The notes under the pieces: generated by a model
Told to the model about the DNA's origin: nothing
Databases searched by the model: none
What the model saw: the letters and a program-made list of their open reading frames with translations, nothing else
From: Fimiplasma intestinipullorum
Lineage (GTDB): Bacteria; Bacillota_I; Bacilli_A; Erysipelotrichales; Coprobacillaceae
Reading direction: 5' to 3'
Length of the DNA: 39,782 bases
Assembly (NCBI GenBank): GCA_018715065.1
Contig: DVMJ01000009.1
Span: 1-39,782, forward strand
Shown here: positions 31,708 through 39,769 of the stretch, piece by piece
Layout of the letters: each line of letters opens with the position of its first letter
How positions within the stretch are numbered: position 1 is the stretch's first letter
Position numbers and translations under genes: made by a program

Positions 31708-32540
31708 CGTTCATCCGGAATCAATAAGAGCTGATGGGCAACCAGAGGGGCTTCGTGATGATAATGGGCAAGACGGTCAGCATCAAGGCCATAGCGCATG
31801 GCGATAGAAGCATAGGTATCTCCAGGGCTGACAACATAGATGCGATAGATCACATAGGCATCCTGATCATCATCGAAAAGATCCTCGACATCGATGTAGT
31901 CATCCCGAATGATCTTTTCCGGTTCGCTCATCTTCTCCGCCACCTGATCAGGACGCTCAGATTCAAAATCAGGTTCTGCGACTGGCTCGCTCTCCTTGAC
32001 TTCTAAAACCTGCGATGCCTGATCCGGTTCCGGTGCGATCATTTCTTCCTCAGTCACCGCACTTTCTTCTTCCTGACGTATCAATTCTTCTTCGATGGCC
32101 ACCTTGAGGGCGTCTTTGTGAGGATCGGGTTCGATCATTTCTTTCAGTTGGGCAATCAAAGCCTGTTCATCCTGATCATCTTCTTCCTCTACGATCTCTA
32201 CTCTTTTTTCATCGCTCTCCTGAATCCCGTGACAAAGAACCGTCACCTCAACAGACAAGTTACCAGACTGAATACGATAATCAAAATCGCTGATTTCCAG
32301 ATAAAACTCTTCATTCTTGTCTAAGCGATCCTCAGGGGCAAAGATATCCAGGCTCAAGGTATCATTAAAGCGTTCCCGACTAATATTTTTTAAATATTCG
32401 CCACTGATTTCTAGTTCACCGGTCGCCCGCATGCCCTTCTCTTCCTGACTATAAGCCAGATGATCATCCACATTGATTGAGATCAATTCCGTTAAGTGAT
32501 GATTCAAATCGATTGATTTTTCAAATAATAGACGCTGCAT
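31704..32540 (-). CDS. spoVID: SpoVID-like spore coat morphogenetic protein with C-terminal LysM
   Basis: SpoVID drives coat encasement of the forespore and carries a C-terminal LysM domain. The 278-residue protein has an N-terminal beta-rich domain (about 1-110; LLFEKSIDLNHHLTELISINVDDH and later LSVEVTVLCHGI), a long Glu/Asp-rich linker (about 115-225) and a LysM (about 232-278; YVVSPGDTYASIAMRYGLD, ending LLLIPDER). N-terminal homology is by pattern only; the synteny with ysxE and valS makes SpoVID the best name. The ATG (MQRLLFEK) is 6 bp after GAGGAGG. It begins 48 bp after the engB terminator; a TATACA sequence there might be part of a sporulation-type promoter, but this is weak. Confidence 0.8.
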   Translation of the reverse strand: MQRLLFEKSIDLNHHLTELISINVDDHLAYSQEEKGMRATGELEISGEYLKNISRERFNDTLSLDIFAPEDRLDKNEEFYLEISDFDYRIQSGNLSVEVTVLCHGIQESDEKRVEIVEEEDDQDEQALIAQLKEMIEPDPHKDALKVAIEEELIRQEEESAVTEEEMIAPEPDQASQVLEVKESEPVAEPDFESERPDQVAEKMSEPEKIIRDDYIDVEDLFDDDQDAYVIYRIYVVSPGDTYASIAMRYGLDADRLAHYHHEAPLVAHQLLLIPDER

Positions 32541-32587
32541 AATCATCCTCCTCACTCATGTATAATCTGCTCCGGCTATTTTAGAAC

Positions 32588-32615
32588 AAAAAAAGAATGC
32601 ACGTTTATGCATTCT
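32588..32615 (-). terminator. Terminator of engB, 5' arm inside the coding sequence
   Basis: AGAATGCA / TGCATTCT (8 bp) with a T tract on the minus strand. The complete 5' arm encodes the last residues of EngB and the stop codon is in the loop. Confidence 0.88.
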
Positions 32616-33201
32616 CCTTGAGCAATTCCCAAATCGCATCCCAAACAGCATCCACATTTAGCTTTTTAACACTTGAAAAAGCAATAAAGCGATCTTCATC
32701 CTGAAGTCCGAGCTTCTCTTTGATGATCTTTTTATTTTTCTGCAGTTCGGAACGTTTCAATTTATCTTCCTTCGTGGCCACAACAATGACCGGAATGTGA
32801 TAATACTTGACAAACTCATACATCATCACATCATCTTTCGTTGGGGGATGGCGATAGTCGACGATCAGAACCATGCCCTTAAGATTCGGTCTGGAACTGA
32901 TGTATTCTTCCATCATCTTGCCAAAGCTTTCTTTGATCTTCATGGATACTTTCGCATACCCGTAACCTGGTACATCAACAAAACGCAGTTCATGATTGAT
33001 CTCATAAAAGTTCAGCGTCCGTGTCTTACCCGGTGTAGCCGAAACATGGGCCAGCTTGCGTCGATTCGTGAGCGTATTGATCAAACTGGATTTACCGACA
33101 TTGCTCCGACCGGCTAAACAGATCTCAGGCAAAGACTCATCAGGCCATTGAGATTTCCAGGCAGCGCTCAGCACATATTCAGACTGCTTGACTTGATACA
33201 T
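32605..33201 (-). CDS. engB: Ribosome biogenesis GTPase EngB/YsxC
   Basis: EngB is an essential GTPase acting late in 50S assembly. The 198-residue protein shows G1 GRSNVGKSS (about 31-39), G3 DVPGYGYAKV, G4 TKEDK and G5 SSVKK. AGGAGG stands 7 bp before the chosen ATG (MYQVKQSEY); a longer upstream frame would run into lon. The order lon-engB is conserved with Bacillus. It begins 13 bp after the lon terminator's T tract, so its mRNA must come partly from read-through of lon or from inside lon. Confidence 0.96.
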   Translation of the reverse strand: MYQVKQSEYVLSAAWKSQWPDESLPEICLAGRSNVGKSSLINTLTNRRKLAHVSATPGKTRTLNFYEINHELRFVDVPGYGYAKVSMKIKESFGKMMEEYISSRPNLKGMVLIVDYRHPPTKDDVMMYEFVKYYHIPVIVVATKEDKLKRSELQKNKKIIKEKLGLQDEDRFIAFSSVKKLNVDAVWDAIWELLKENA

Positions 33202-33213
33202 ATGAACCTCCTC

Positions 33214-33240
33214 AAAAAAGGAAGGGAACGACCCTTCCTT
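33214..33240 (-). terminator. Terminator of lon, 1 bp after its stop codon
   Basis: AAGGAAGGG / CCCTTCCTT (9 bp) with a six-T tract on the minus strand. Confidence 0.88.
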
Positions 33241-33241
33241 A

Positions 33242-35566
33242 CTATTTAACAATTGCCGTTTCTAAAACGGTATCAATATGACTAGCCGGAACAATCGTTA
33301 ATTCCTTACGAACCTGTTCAGGAATTTCTTCGACATCCTTCTTGTTTTCTTCTGGGATAATGATGGTTCGAATACCGCTGCGGTGCGCAGAGATGGATTT
33401 CTCCTTCAGTCCGCCAATAGGCAGAACCTTACCGCGTAAAGTAATCTCACCTGTCATCGCAACATCGCTGCGTACTGGTTTATTAGTAAAGGCAGAATAG
33501 ATGGCTGTCGTTAAAGTCACACCCGCACTTGGCCCATCTTTCTTGATGGCGCCTTCAGGCACGTGGATATGCACATCCTGCTTTTCAAAGGCCTTCGCAT
33601 CAATACCAAAGCGATTGGCATTGCTCTTGACGTAGTCTAAAGCAATCGATGCAGATTCCTTCATCACATCCCCTAGCTGACCCGTAATGATCAGCTTACC
33701 GGTTCCTTCGAAGTTCGTGACTTCGATTGGTAAGATGTCTCCGCCATACTGCGTATAAGCCATACCGGTTACCACACCGACTTGTGGTTCAGGCAGCTTC
33801 TGCGTATATTCGAAGCGGTCCTTACCTAAGAACTCTTCCAGGTTCTCGATAGCCACGGTGACACTTTCTACCTTTTCTTTGAGGATCTTGACCACAGCCT
33901 TACGGCAGATCTGAGCGATCAGACGTTCCAGCTGACGAACACCGGCTTCACGTGTATGATGACGGACAATATATAAGATAGTGTCATCATCAATTTTGAG
34001 CTGTTCTGGTTTCAATCCGTGTGCTACCAGTTCCTTTGGATATAAATGTTCTCTGGCAATCACAACTTTTTCCTGCTCCGTATAACTTGAAAGCTCAATG
34101 ATCTCCAAGCGGTCTAATAACGGTGCCGGAACCCCGTCCAGGGTATTAGCCGTTGCAATAAATAAGACATTAGAAAGATCATAAGGCTCTTCCAGATAGT
34201 TATCAGAGAAGAACGCATTTTGTTCAGGATCTAATACTTCCAGCATCGCACTGGCAGGATCTCCACGATAATCACTGGCCATCTTATCGATCTCATCAAG
34301 CAGGAAGACAGGGTTGATCACTCCTGCTTTTTTCATGCTTTGAATGATACGACCAGGCATCGATCCTAAATAAGTACGACGATGTCCGCGGATCTCAGAT
34401 TCATCTTTCACACCACCCAGACTCGCCTTGACAAACTGACGGTCCAAAGCTCGCGCTACGGATTTCGCCAGGGAAGTCTTACCAACCCCTGGAGGACCGA
34501 CTAAACAAATGATCGGCGCTTTTAACGAATTGGTCATCTGTTTAACCGCTAAGTATTCCAGTAAACGCTCTTTGACTTTTTCCAGACCATAATGATCTTC
34601 ATTCAGACGTTCTTCAACAACCTTGAGATCCTGATTATCTGTTGTTTCCTGATACCAAGGGGTATCCAAAAGCCAATCCAGATAACCGCGCACGACATTC
34701 GCTTCACTGCTAGCTGCCGGCATCATCTCATAGCGTTGCAATTCTTCGATCGCCTTTTTCTTCACATGTTCCGGATAAGGATTGTTTTCAATCTTTTCGC
34801 GTAAAGAATCACTATCATCCTCGCGATTTGGCGCATCCCCTAATTCTTCCTTAATGGCGCGCAGCTTCTCACGCAGATAGAATTCTTTCTGGTTTTCATC
34901 AATACTTTCTCTGACCTTACGATTGATATTCTGTTCAATATCAGTAATGACTTTTTCCTGTTCCATTTCTGTGATGATCATCATCAAACGATCATTGACA
35001 GAAACGGTCTCTAAGAAGTTCTGTTTCTTTTCCAGCGTTAAAGGCAGATACTGCGCAATGGTATCCGCTAAACGGTAAGCTGGTACCCCTTTGGCTAGAG
35101 CCATGCGTACATCACGTGGTAAGGATGGCACAGCAGCCGCCAGTGTTTCCATGTTTTCAGTGACTCTGCGCACCAGCGCAAGCTCTTCATTGGTATCACC
35201 GGTCACATCGTTTAAAACCGTTGCCTGCGCATACAGGCAGCCGTTAACGACATCCATACTTGTCAGTTCAACACGATCAATACCTGTAACCGTTAATTTG
35301 ATGGTACCCTGGCTATCACGGCGAATGCGTTTCTTGATCTTACATAAAGTTCCGACATGGTAAACGCCATCAAAACCTGGATCCTCATCCACAGGATTGG
35401 TCTGGGAAACAAAAATCAGGTTTCCATCATAGGTATTCATTGCATCTTCGATCGCTCTTAAACTTTTGCGGCGACCCACATCCAGTGTTAAATCATTGTG
35501 AGGAAAGACAATCATACCTCGTGTACAGATCACGGGTAAAGCTAAAACAGTTTGTACTTCTTCCAT
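33242..35566 (-). CDS. lon: ATP-dependent protease Lon
   Basis: Degrades misfolded and regulatory proteins. The 774-residue protein has the LON substrate-binding domain (about 5-200), an AAA+ module with GPPGVGKTSLAKSVA and FLLDEIDKM, and the C-terminal protease domain with the catalytic Ser in KDGPSAGVT and Lys in GLKEKSISAHRSG. Start ATG (MEEVQTV) follows AGGAGG by 8 bp. It sits between tig and engB; clpX, which often separates tig and lon in Bacilli, is absent. Confidence 0.98.
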   Translation of the reverse strand: MEEVQTVLALPVICTRGMIVFPHNDLTLDVGRRKSLRAIEDAMNTYDGNLIFVSQTNPVDEDPGFDGVYHVGTLCKIKKRIRRDSQGTIKLTVTGIDRVELTSMDVVNGCLYAQATVLNDVTGDTNEELALVRRVTENMETLAAAVPSLPRDVRMALAKGVPAYRLADTIAQYLPLTLEKKQNFLETVSVNDRLMMIITEMEQEKVITDIEQNINRKVRESIDENQKEFYLREKLRAIKEELGDAPNREDDSDSLREKIENNPYPEHVKKKAIEELQRYEMMPAASSEANVVRGYLDWLLDTPWYQETTDNQDLKVVEERLNEDHYGLEKVKERLLEYLAVKQMTNSLKAPIICLVGPPGVGKTSLAKSVARALDRQFVKASLGGVKDESEIRGHRRTYLGSMPGRIIQSMKKAGVINPVFLLDEIDKMASDYRGDPASAMLEVLDPEQNAFFSDNYLEEPYDLSNVLFIATANTLDGVPAPLLDRLEIIELSSYTEQEKVVIAREHLYPKELVAHGLKPEQLKIDDDTILYIVRHHTREAGVRQLERLIAQICRKAVVKILKEKVESVTVAIENLEEFLGKDRFEYTQKLPEPQVGVVTGMAYTQYGGDILPIEVTNFEGTGKLIITGQLGDVMKESASIALDYVKSNANRFGIDAKAFEKQDVHIHVPEGAIKKDGPSAGVTLTTAIYSAFTNKPVRSDVAMTGEITLRGKVLPIGGLKEKSISAHRSGIRTIIIPEENKKDVEEIPEQVRKELTIVPASHIDTVLETAIVK

Positions 35567-35590
35567 GTTAAACACCTCCTATTACCTCAG

Positions 35591-35617
35591 GAAAACAAAA
35601 GACGCGTGTGCGTCTTT
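35591..35617 (-). terminator. Terminator of tig, 1 bp after its stop codon
   Basis: AAAGACGC / GCGTCTTT (8 bp, four-base loop) followed by a short TTTTGTTTT tract on the minus strand. Confidence 0.78.
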
Positions 35618-35618
35618 G

Positions 35619-36899
35619 TTATTTCGCATTATCGCGAATGACTTTCACAGCTTTTCTCATCATGATGTCATGTGAGATTGAGTCAGTGACGCCTGAAAGC
35701 ATCTTCTTCATTTCATCCACTTCTCTGCCATAAGACTGAGCAATCTGTTTGAATTCTTCTTCTAATTCTTCATCTGATACCGTTAATTCTTCCTGTTTAG
35801 CGATGGCTTCAAGAATCAGATTGAAACGTACACGGCTATCTGCCTGTGGACGCAGTTCCTCACGAATCGCATTTTCATCCTGACCCGTTAACTTTGTGAA
35901 AGTATCAAAATCTAACCCCTGGCTCGTAATGTTTCTCTTAACTTCTTCGAGCATTGCATTCACTTCGTTATCGATCATCACCGCAGGGACATCGATTGGT
36001 GTATTTTCGATAACTTTTTCATAAAGTTCATTCGTATATTTATCTTCAGCCTCTGTTTCTCTTTGATTCTGTAAACGTGTCTGAATGTTGGTCTTTAGAT
36101 CCTCTAATGTTTCCACACCATCGATACCCGCATCTTTAGCTAATTCGTCATCGATTTCTGGCAAAGTACGATACTGGATCTCATGCACAACCACTTTGAA
36201 AGTCGCTTCTTTACCCGCAAGATCACTAGCCTGATAATCTTCAGGGAAAGTCACAACAATGTCCTTCTCTTCGTTGGCTTTCATTCCTTTGACCTGATCT
36301 TCAAAGCCTGGGATAAACTGACCAGAACCGATCACTAAATGATGGTTCTCATCTTTGCCGCCTTCAAAAGCGACACCATCCATGAAGCCTTCATAGTCGA
36401 TGACAGCTGTATCGCCTTCTTCCACTTCGCCTTCTTCTTTAACGACCCATTCAGCATTTCTTTCCTGAATAGATTTGATCTCGTTATCAATATCTTCATC
36501 AGTCACATTGACTTCGTCTTTTTTCACTTCGATATCTTTATACTGACCTAAAGTCACATCTGGTTTTTCCTGGATCTTTAAAGTCACCTTTAATACTTTT
36601 TCAGTGATCTCATCAGGTGTTACCTCAGGCTGAGCCACAGGTTCAACCCCGTTATCTTTGAGAAGCTGTGTATAACGATCATTTAACAGCTGTTCCATGG
36701 CATCTTCTAAAAGCATGGACATATTGATGCGCTGCTTGATCATGGCAACTGGCGCTTTTCCTTTACGGAAGCCAGGGACATTGATATTTTGAGCAACTCT
36801 TTTTAACACTTTATTTTGTGAAGCTTTCCATTCTTCTGAATCAAACTCCACTTTCAGTTCCACTACGTTTCCTTCTAATTTGGTTAATTCAGTCTTCAT
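35619..36899 (-). CDS. tig: Trigger factor
   Basis: Ribosome-associated chaperone and prolyl isomerase. The 426-residue protein has the ribosome-docking signature VPGFRKGKAPVAM (about 41-53), an FKBP-type PPIase domain (about 160-245; GDTAVIDYEGFMDGVAFEGG, GSGQFIPGFEDQ) and the C-terminal helical domain ending in the Lys-rich MMRKAVKVIRDNAK. Own promoter and GGAGG site. First gene of a tig, lon, engB series separated by terminators. Confidence 0.98.
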   Translation of the reverse strand: MKTELTKLEGNVVELKVEFDSEEWKASQNKVLKRVAQNINVPGFRKGKAPVAMIKQRINMSMLLEDAMEQLLNDRYTQLLKDNGVEPVAQPEVTPDEITEKVLKVTLKIQEKPDVTLGQYKDIEVKKDEVNVTDEDIDNEIKSIQERNAEWVVKEEGEVEEGDTAVIDYEGFMDGVAFEGGKDENHHLVIGSGQFIPGFEDQVKGMKANEEKDIVVTFPEDYQASDLAGKEATFKVVVHEIQYRTLPEIDDELAKDAGIDGVETLEDLKTNIQTRLQNQRETEAEDKYTNELYEKVIENTPIDVPAVMIDNEVNAMLEEVKRNITSQGLDFDTFTKLTGQDENAIREELRPQADSRVRFNLILEAIAKQEELTVSDEELEEEFKQIAQSYGREVDEMKKMLSGVTDSISHDIMMRKAVKVIRDNAK

Positions 36900-36929
36900 T
36901 CTTGATACCTCCGATATAATTCAACAGAC

Positions 36930-36958
36930 ATTATACATGAATTTTTTTAAATAAGCAA
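36930..36958 (-). promoter_or_regulatory. Sigma-A promoter of tig
   Basis: On the minus strand TTGCTT, a 17-bp AT-rich spacer and a perfect TATAAT, about 30 bp before the start codon. Confidence 0.78.
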
Positions 36959-36983
36959 ACAATTAACACAGCTTGCGTAAGAT

Positions 36984-37901
36984 TCACTGACAATTTTGAA
37001 CTTTTTCAAGGATGTCGAGGACCGGTTCCTGCTCCACGCCATAGTCAAAGCACAGATCTTCCAGTTCAATCTCCATCAGCATCAGTCCGGCTAAATGATA
37101 ATGGATCGCACAGGCAATCACTTCAGGATCAGGCAGACACTCAAAGAGCGGATACCAGTCATGCAGGAAATACTGCGTGAGATCGACTCCCATTTCCAGT
37201 AGTGAAGGATTATCGTTTTCCAAAACATGTTCCAGAGCACTGACGATTGCTTCCATCCAATAGGACTGTTCGATATCTTCTAAATAGATAGGATTGCATT
37301 CAATCGTATGCGCATGCTTGACAACTGTGAGTTCCTCATCGACCTCCTGATCTTTCAGGATCAAAAGCAACAATGTCTTCAATACCGAGTCACGCGCCGG
37401 ATCTTCTAAAAAGAGACGGATCTGAGGTAAAAACAGACGGATATTAGCCGTTGTCAGCTGATCGATAGCCATCAGCATCACATCATCCGACCCGCCTTTT
37501 TCTAAAAGCATGGCGAGCTCCTTTTCACTAAAGATCTTCTTCTGGGCCTCCAGTTCCTGATAAGCCTCCCGTTTTTCAAGGAGGATCTGATCGTACAGAT
37601 CATTGAGGCGCGATTCATACTGGAACGGAATATACGGCATGGATAACTCTTCGACCAGAAGATCGACGGCTTCCTCGTAATTTTCGGTCTCCTTTAAGAA
37701 ACCGACCAGATAACAAAGCACATCATAATACGTCTCCTTGGCCAATGCCTTGGCTTCCCGTGCTTCCTTTAAACCTTTCTGGTAATCTTTTAATCCATAA
37801 AGACAGATCAAGCGGTAATATCTGACCTGTTCATCCTCCAGATCATCCAGTAAAGCTAAGGCCTTTTGATATTCACCCATTTCTAAATATTCATCTATCA
37901 C
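36984..37901 (-). CDS. Helical-repeat (TPR-like) protein, function unknown
   Basis: A 305-residue soluble, acidic protein. Residues 1-110 look like two to three TPR units: MIDEYLEMGEYQKALALLDDL, CLYGLKDYQKGLKEAREAK and LVGFLKETENYEEAVDLLVEE. The rest is helical with a run of acidic residues and no catalytic motif that I recognise. Possible relatives are TPR proteins of unknown function from Erysipelotrichia and Mollicutes (a DUF3196-type family), but I cannot confirm this. It starts at GTG after GGGGTGTC, behind a promoter that holds a perfect palindrome, and ends just before the tig promoter. Confidence 0.7.
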   Translation of the reverse strand: MIDEYLEMGEYQKALALLDDLEDEQVRYYRLICLYGLKDYQKGLKEAREAKALAKETYYDVLCYLVGFLKETENYEEAVDLLVEELSMPYIPFQYESRLNDLYDQILLEKREAYQELEAQKKIFSEKELAMLLEKGGSDDVMLMAIDQLTTANIRLFLPQIRLFLEDPARDSVLKTLLLLILKDQEVDEELTVVKHAHTIECNPIYLEDIEQSYWMEAIVSALEHVLENDNPSLLEMGVDLTQYFLHDWYPLFECLPDPEVIACAIHYHLAGLMLMEIELEDLCFDYGVEQEPVLDILEKVQNCQ

Positions 37902-37930
37902 GATGACACCCCATTTCTTTATCTTTCCTT

Positions 37931-37958
37931 ATTATAGTAAGCTTACTAATAAATGCAA
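37931..37958 (-). promoter_or_regulatory. Promoter of the helical-repeat gene
   Basis: On the minus strand TTGCAT, a 16-bp spacer and a perfect TATAAT, about 30 bp before the GTG start. Confidence 0.72.
37935..37948. promoter_or_regulatory. Operator-like perfect 14-bp palindrome in the promoter spacer
   Basis: TAGTAAGCTTACTA equals its own reverse complement. It fills most of the spacer and overlaps two bases of the -10 box, a position where a bound repressor would block initiation. No T tract follows, so it is not a terminator. Confidence 0.55.
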
Positions 37959-37973
37959 GCAAAGCGGTCTTTT

Positions 37974-38960
37974 TTAATACTGATCAAAGATCTCACGGAT
38001 CTTTTGCGGATCACGCGTCAAAGTCAAAGCCAGCATCAATAAGACACGCGCCTTAGGCCCCGAAAGGGTATTGGCCGGAATGCAGATCCCCTGGGGATCA
38101 AAGATCCGATCTTCAAATACAATTCCCTCATTGACCCGGCTGGCCCGTACAAAAAGGATCCCCTGGTTAGCCAATGCTTCGATCTTATCCAGCCATCTGG
38201 TCGAATAATTCCCACTGCCCGAACCAATGATCACGATTCCTTCATGATTTCTAGCCAGATCATCTAAGATATCCGCACTGGCTCCGGCATAGAAATACGC
38301 GATCCCGACCTTGGGCAAAGAGTCCGGCAATTGCCAGGAAAAAACAGAATGAAATGTATGGGTCTTAAACGTCTTGGAATAAAAATACACCTTATCGTCC
38401 TGCATATAGCCAAGACACCCTAACGATCGCTGATCGAATGCATCAATCTTATAATTATTGATCTTTTGGATATCTCTGCCCGCATAGATCGTATTCGAGA
38501 AAAGCCCCATGACGCCCTGCCCAACGGCTCTCTTATCAACCGCCAGGCAAACTGCCTGGTACAAATTGAAAGGCCCATCCGCGCTGGTTGCTGTTGCCGG
38601 ACGCATCGCACCTGTAATCACGATTGGCTTTTGTGTATGTACGACAAGATTCAAAAAATACGCAGTTTCTTCTAATGTGTCAGTTCCATGTGTCACCACG
38701 ATGCCATCGATATCTTCACGTCTGGTCAAAGTATTGATACAGCCGGCAAGCTCTAGCCAATGCGCTTCATCCATTTCATTGCTGTCCAAATTGAACAGCT
38801 GATGCATCTCAAGCTGGGCAATCTCCTCAATCAGCGGGATCGAAGCCACAATTTCTTCCATACCAACACGGCCAGCCTGATAACTGACTGTTTTGCCTGT
38901 CTGACCTGTTCCGGCGATGGTTCCGCCTGTCGCCACGATTGCAACCTTTTTCTTAGACAT
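37974..38960 (-). CDS. L-asparaginase, cytoplasmic, without signal peptide
   Basis: Hydrolyses asparagine to aspartate and ammonia. The 328-residue protein has both active-site regions: the first Thr in AIVATGGTIAGTG near residue 13, and GIVVTHGTDTLEETAYFL with the Thr-Asp pair near 90, followed by ITGAMRPATATSADGPFNL. Sequence style is that of the AnsB/type II family, but no signal peptide precedes the first strand, so it should act in the cytosol. The ATG follows AGGAGGG. It begins 24 bp after the tRNA-Arg terminator, which leaves no room for a separate promoter. Confidence 0.93.
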   Translation of the reverse strand: MSKKKVAIVATGGTIAGTGQTGKTVSYQAGRVGMEEIVASIPLIEEIAQLEMHQLFNLDSNEMDEAHWLELAGCINTLTRREDIDGIVVTHGTDTLEETAYFLNLVVHTQKPIVITGAMRPATATSADGPFNLYQAVCLAVDKRAVGQGVMGLFSNTIYAGRDIQKINNYKIDAFDQRSLGCLGYMQDDKVYFYSKTFKTHTFHSVFSWQLPDSLPKVGIAYFYAGASADILDDLARNHEGIVIIGSGSGNYSTRWLDKIEALANQGILFVRASRVNEGIVFEDRIFDPQGICIPANTLSGPKARVLLMLALTLTRDPQKIREIFDQY

Positions 38961-38983
38961 GTACACCCTCCTTTTTCGTATAT

Positions 38984-39006
38984 AAAAAACCGCCCAATGC
39001 GGTTTT
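38984..39006 (-). terminator. Terminator of tRNA-Arg
   Basis: AAAACCGC / GCGGTTTT (8 bp) with T tract on the minus strand, about 10 nt after the tRNA 3' end and directly before the asparaginase ribosome site. Confidence 0.87.
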
Positions 39007-39015
39007 CTTGAAAGA

Positions 39016-39092
39016 TGGCGTCCACGGCAGGATTCGAACCTGCGACCGCACGCTTAGAAGGCGTGTGCTCTATCCAGCTGAGCTACGTAGAC
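39016..39092 (-). tRNA. tRNA-Arg (anticodon TCT)
   Basis: The minus strand folds into a full cloverleaf of 77 nt: acceptor GTCTACG / CGTGGAC, D arm GCTC ... GAGC, anticodon arm CACGC-CTTCTAA-GCGTG, variable CGGTC, T arm GCAGG-TTCGAAT-CCTGC, discriminator G and an encoded CCA. The anticodon TCT reads AGA and AGG. Confidence 0.97.
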
Positions 39093-39120
39093 ATCTTTCC
39101 TGCTTCTCAAGTCGCATAAT

Positions 39121-39148
39121 ATTATACCATAACAGACTCAAAAAGCAA
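39121..39148 (-). promoter_or_regulatory. Promoter of tRNA-Arg
   Basis: On the minus strand TTGCTT, a 16-bp spacer and a perfect TATAAT, about 30 bp upstream of the tRNA 5' end. Confidence 0.7.
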
Positions 39149-39155
39149 GAACTAT

Positions 39156-39644
39156 TTAATCAATTTTAATTTCTTTTCCATCTTTGATGGATTTAAAAGT
39201 GACTTGAAGCGTTTCAGGCGTCAACTCCAGCACACAATAGCAGGCTGGGCTGCCTCCGCGCGGCAAACGTGTCGAGCCCGGATTGATGATATGGATCCCG
39301 TCAATGACCTCATGACAGGGAATGTGCGTATGACCGCATAAAACGATCTCCGCTGCATATTCTTCCGCCAGAGACAGAAAATAAGCTTCCCTGCCATAAT
39401 ATCCGGCGCGATGTCCATGCGTCACCACAATGCGATGGCCCTCAAGATTGAGTGTGATCTCATTTTTGAGATTCGGATTAAACCAGTCATTATTCCCCCT
39501 GACCGCATAAAAACGATCCAGGATCGGACCATAGGCTTCGCTATCTCCGCAATGAATAAACACATCTGCGTTCTTTTCGTAAGCCAGGACCTGTTCGATC
39601 TGTTCATCATCCCCATGATTATCTGACATAACTGCAACTTTCAT
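39156..39644 (-). CDS. YfcE-type metallophosphoesterase
   Basis: A 162-residue calcineurin-like phosphodiesterase of the YfcE/MJ0936 family. Metal-binding motifs are in order: MSDNHG (6-11), IHCGDSE, VRGNNDW, VTHGHRAG and CGHTHIP. The natural substrate of family members is not settled; some hydrolyse cyclic nucleotides or artificial phosphodiesters in vitro. Chosen ATG follows AGGGGGAGC. In Bacillus the related ysnB lies after rph and rdgB; the upstream neighbour here is outside the window. Confidence 0.92.
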   Translation of the reverse strand: MKVAVMSDNHGDDEQIEQVLAYEKNADVFIHCGDSEAYGPILDRFYAVRGNNDWFNPNLKNEITLNLEGHRIVVTHGHRAGYYGREAYFLSLAEEYAAEIVLCGHTHIPCHEVIDGIHIINPGSTRLPRGGSPACYCVLELTPETLQVTFKSIKDGKEIKID

Positions 39645-39660
39645 TTGCTCCCCCTGGTAT

Positions 39661-39689
39661 ATTATAAGTGTCCCATCTAAGGGGGTCAC
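39661..39689 (-). promoter_or_regulatory. Candidate promoter of the phosphoesterase gene
   Basis: On the minus strand GTGACC, a 17-bp spacer and a perfect TATAAT, only about 16 bp before the start codon. A start here would give a very short leader that keeps little more than the ribosome site, so transcription from further upstream may also matter. Confidence 0.45.
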
Positions 39690-39746
39690 TTACAGTATAC
39701 CTTCTCCTTTCTATCAACCTTCTATCCGTGGTTGATTACGGTGACG

Positions 39747-39769
39747 ATATCCTGTAAACTACAGAATAT
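39747..39769. repeat. 23-bp near-perfect palindrome at the window edge
   Basis: ATAT-C-CTGTA-AAC-TACAG-A-ATAT: arms of ten bases around a three-base centre, with one mismatch. It lies in non-coding sequence about 100 bp before the phosphoesterase gene. It may be an operator or the base of a hairpin; there is no T tract next to it. Confidence 0.55.

Noticed and set aside
32797..33117. A 106-codon plus-strand frame inside engB
   Set aside because: Antisense to a conserved GTPase with no support of its own.
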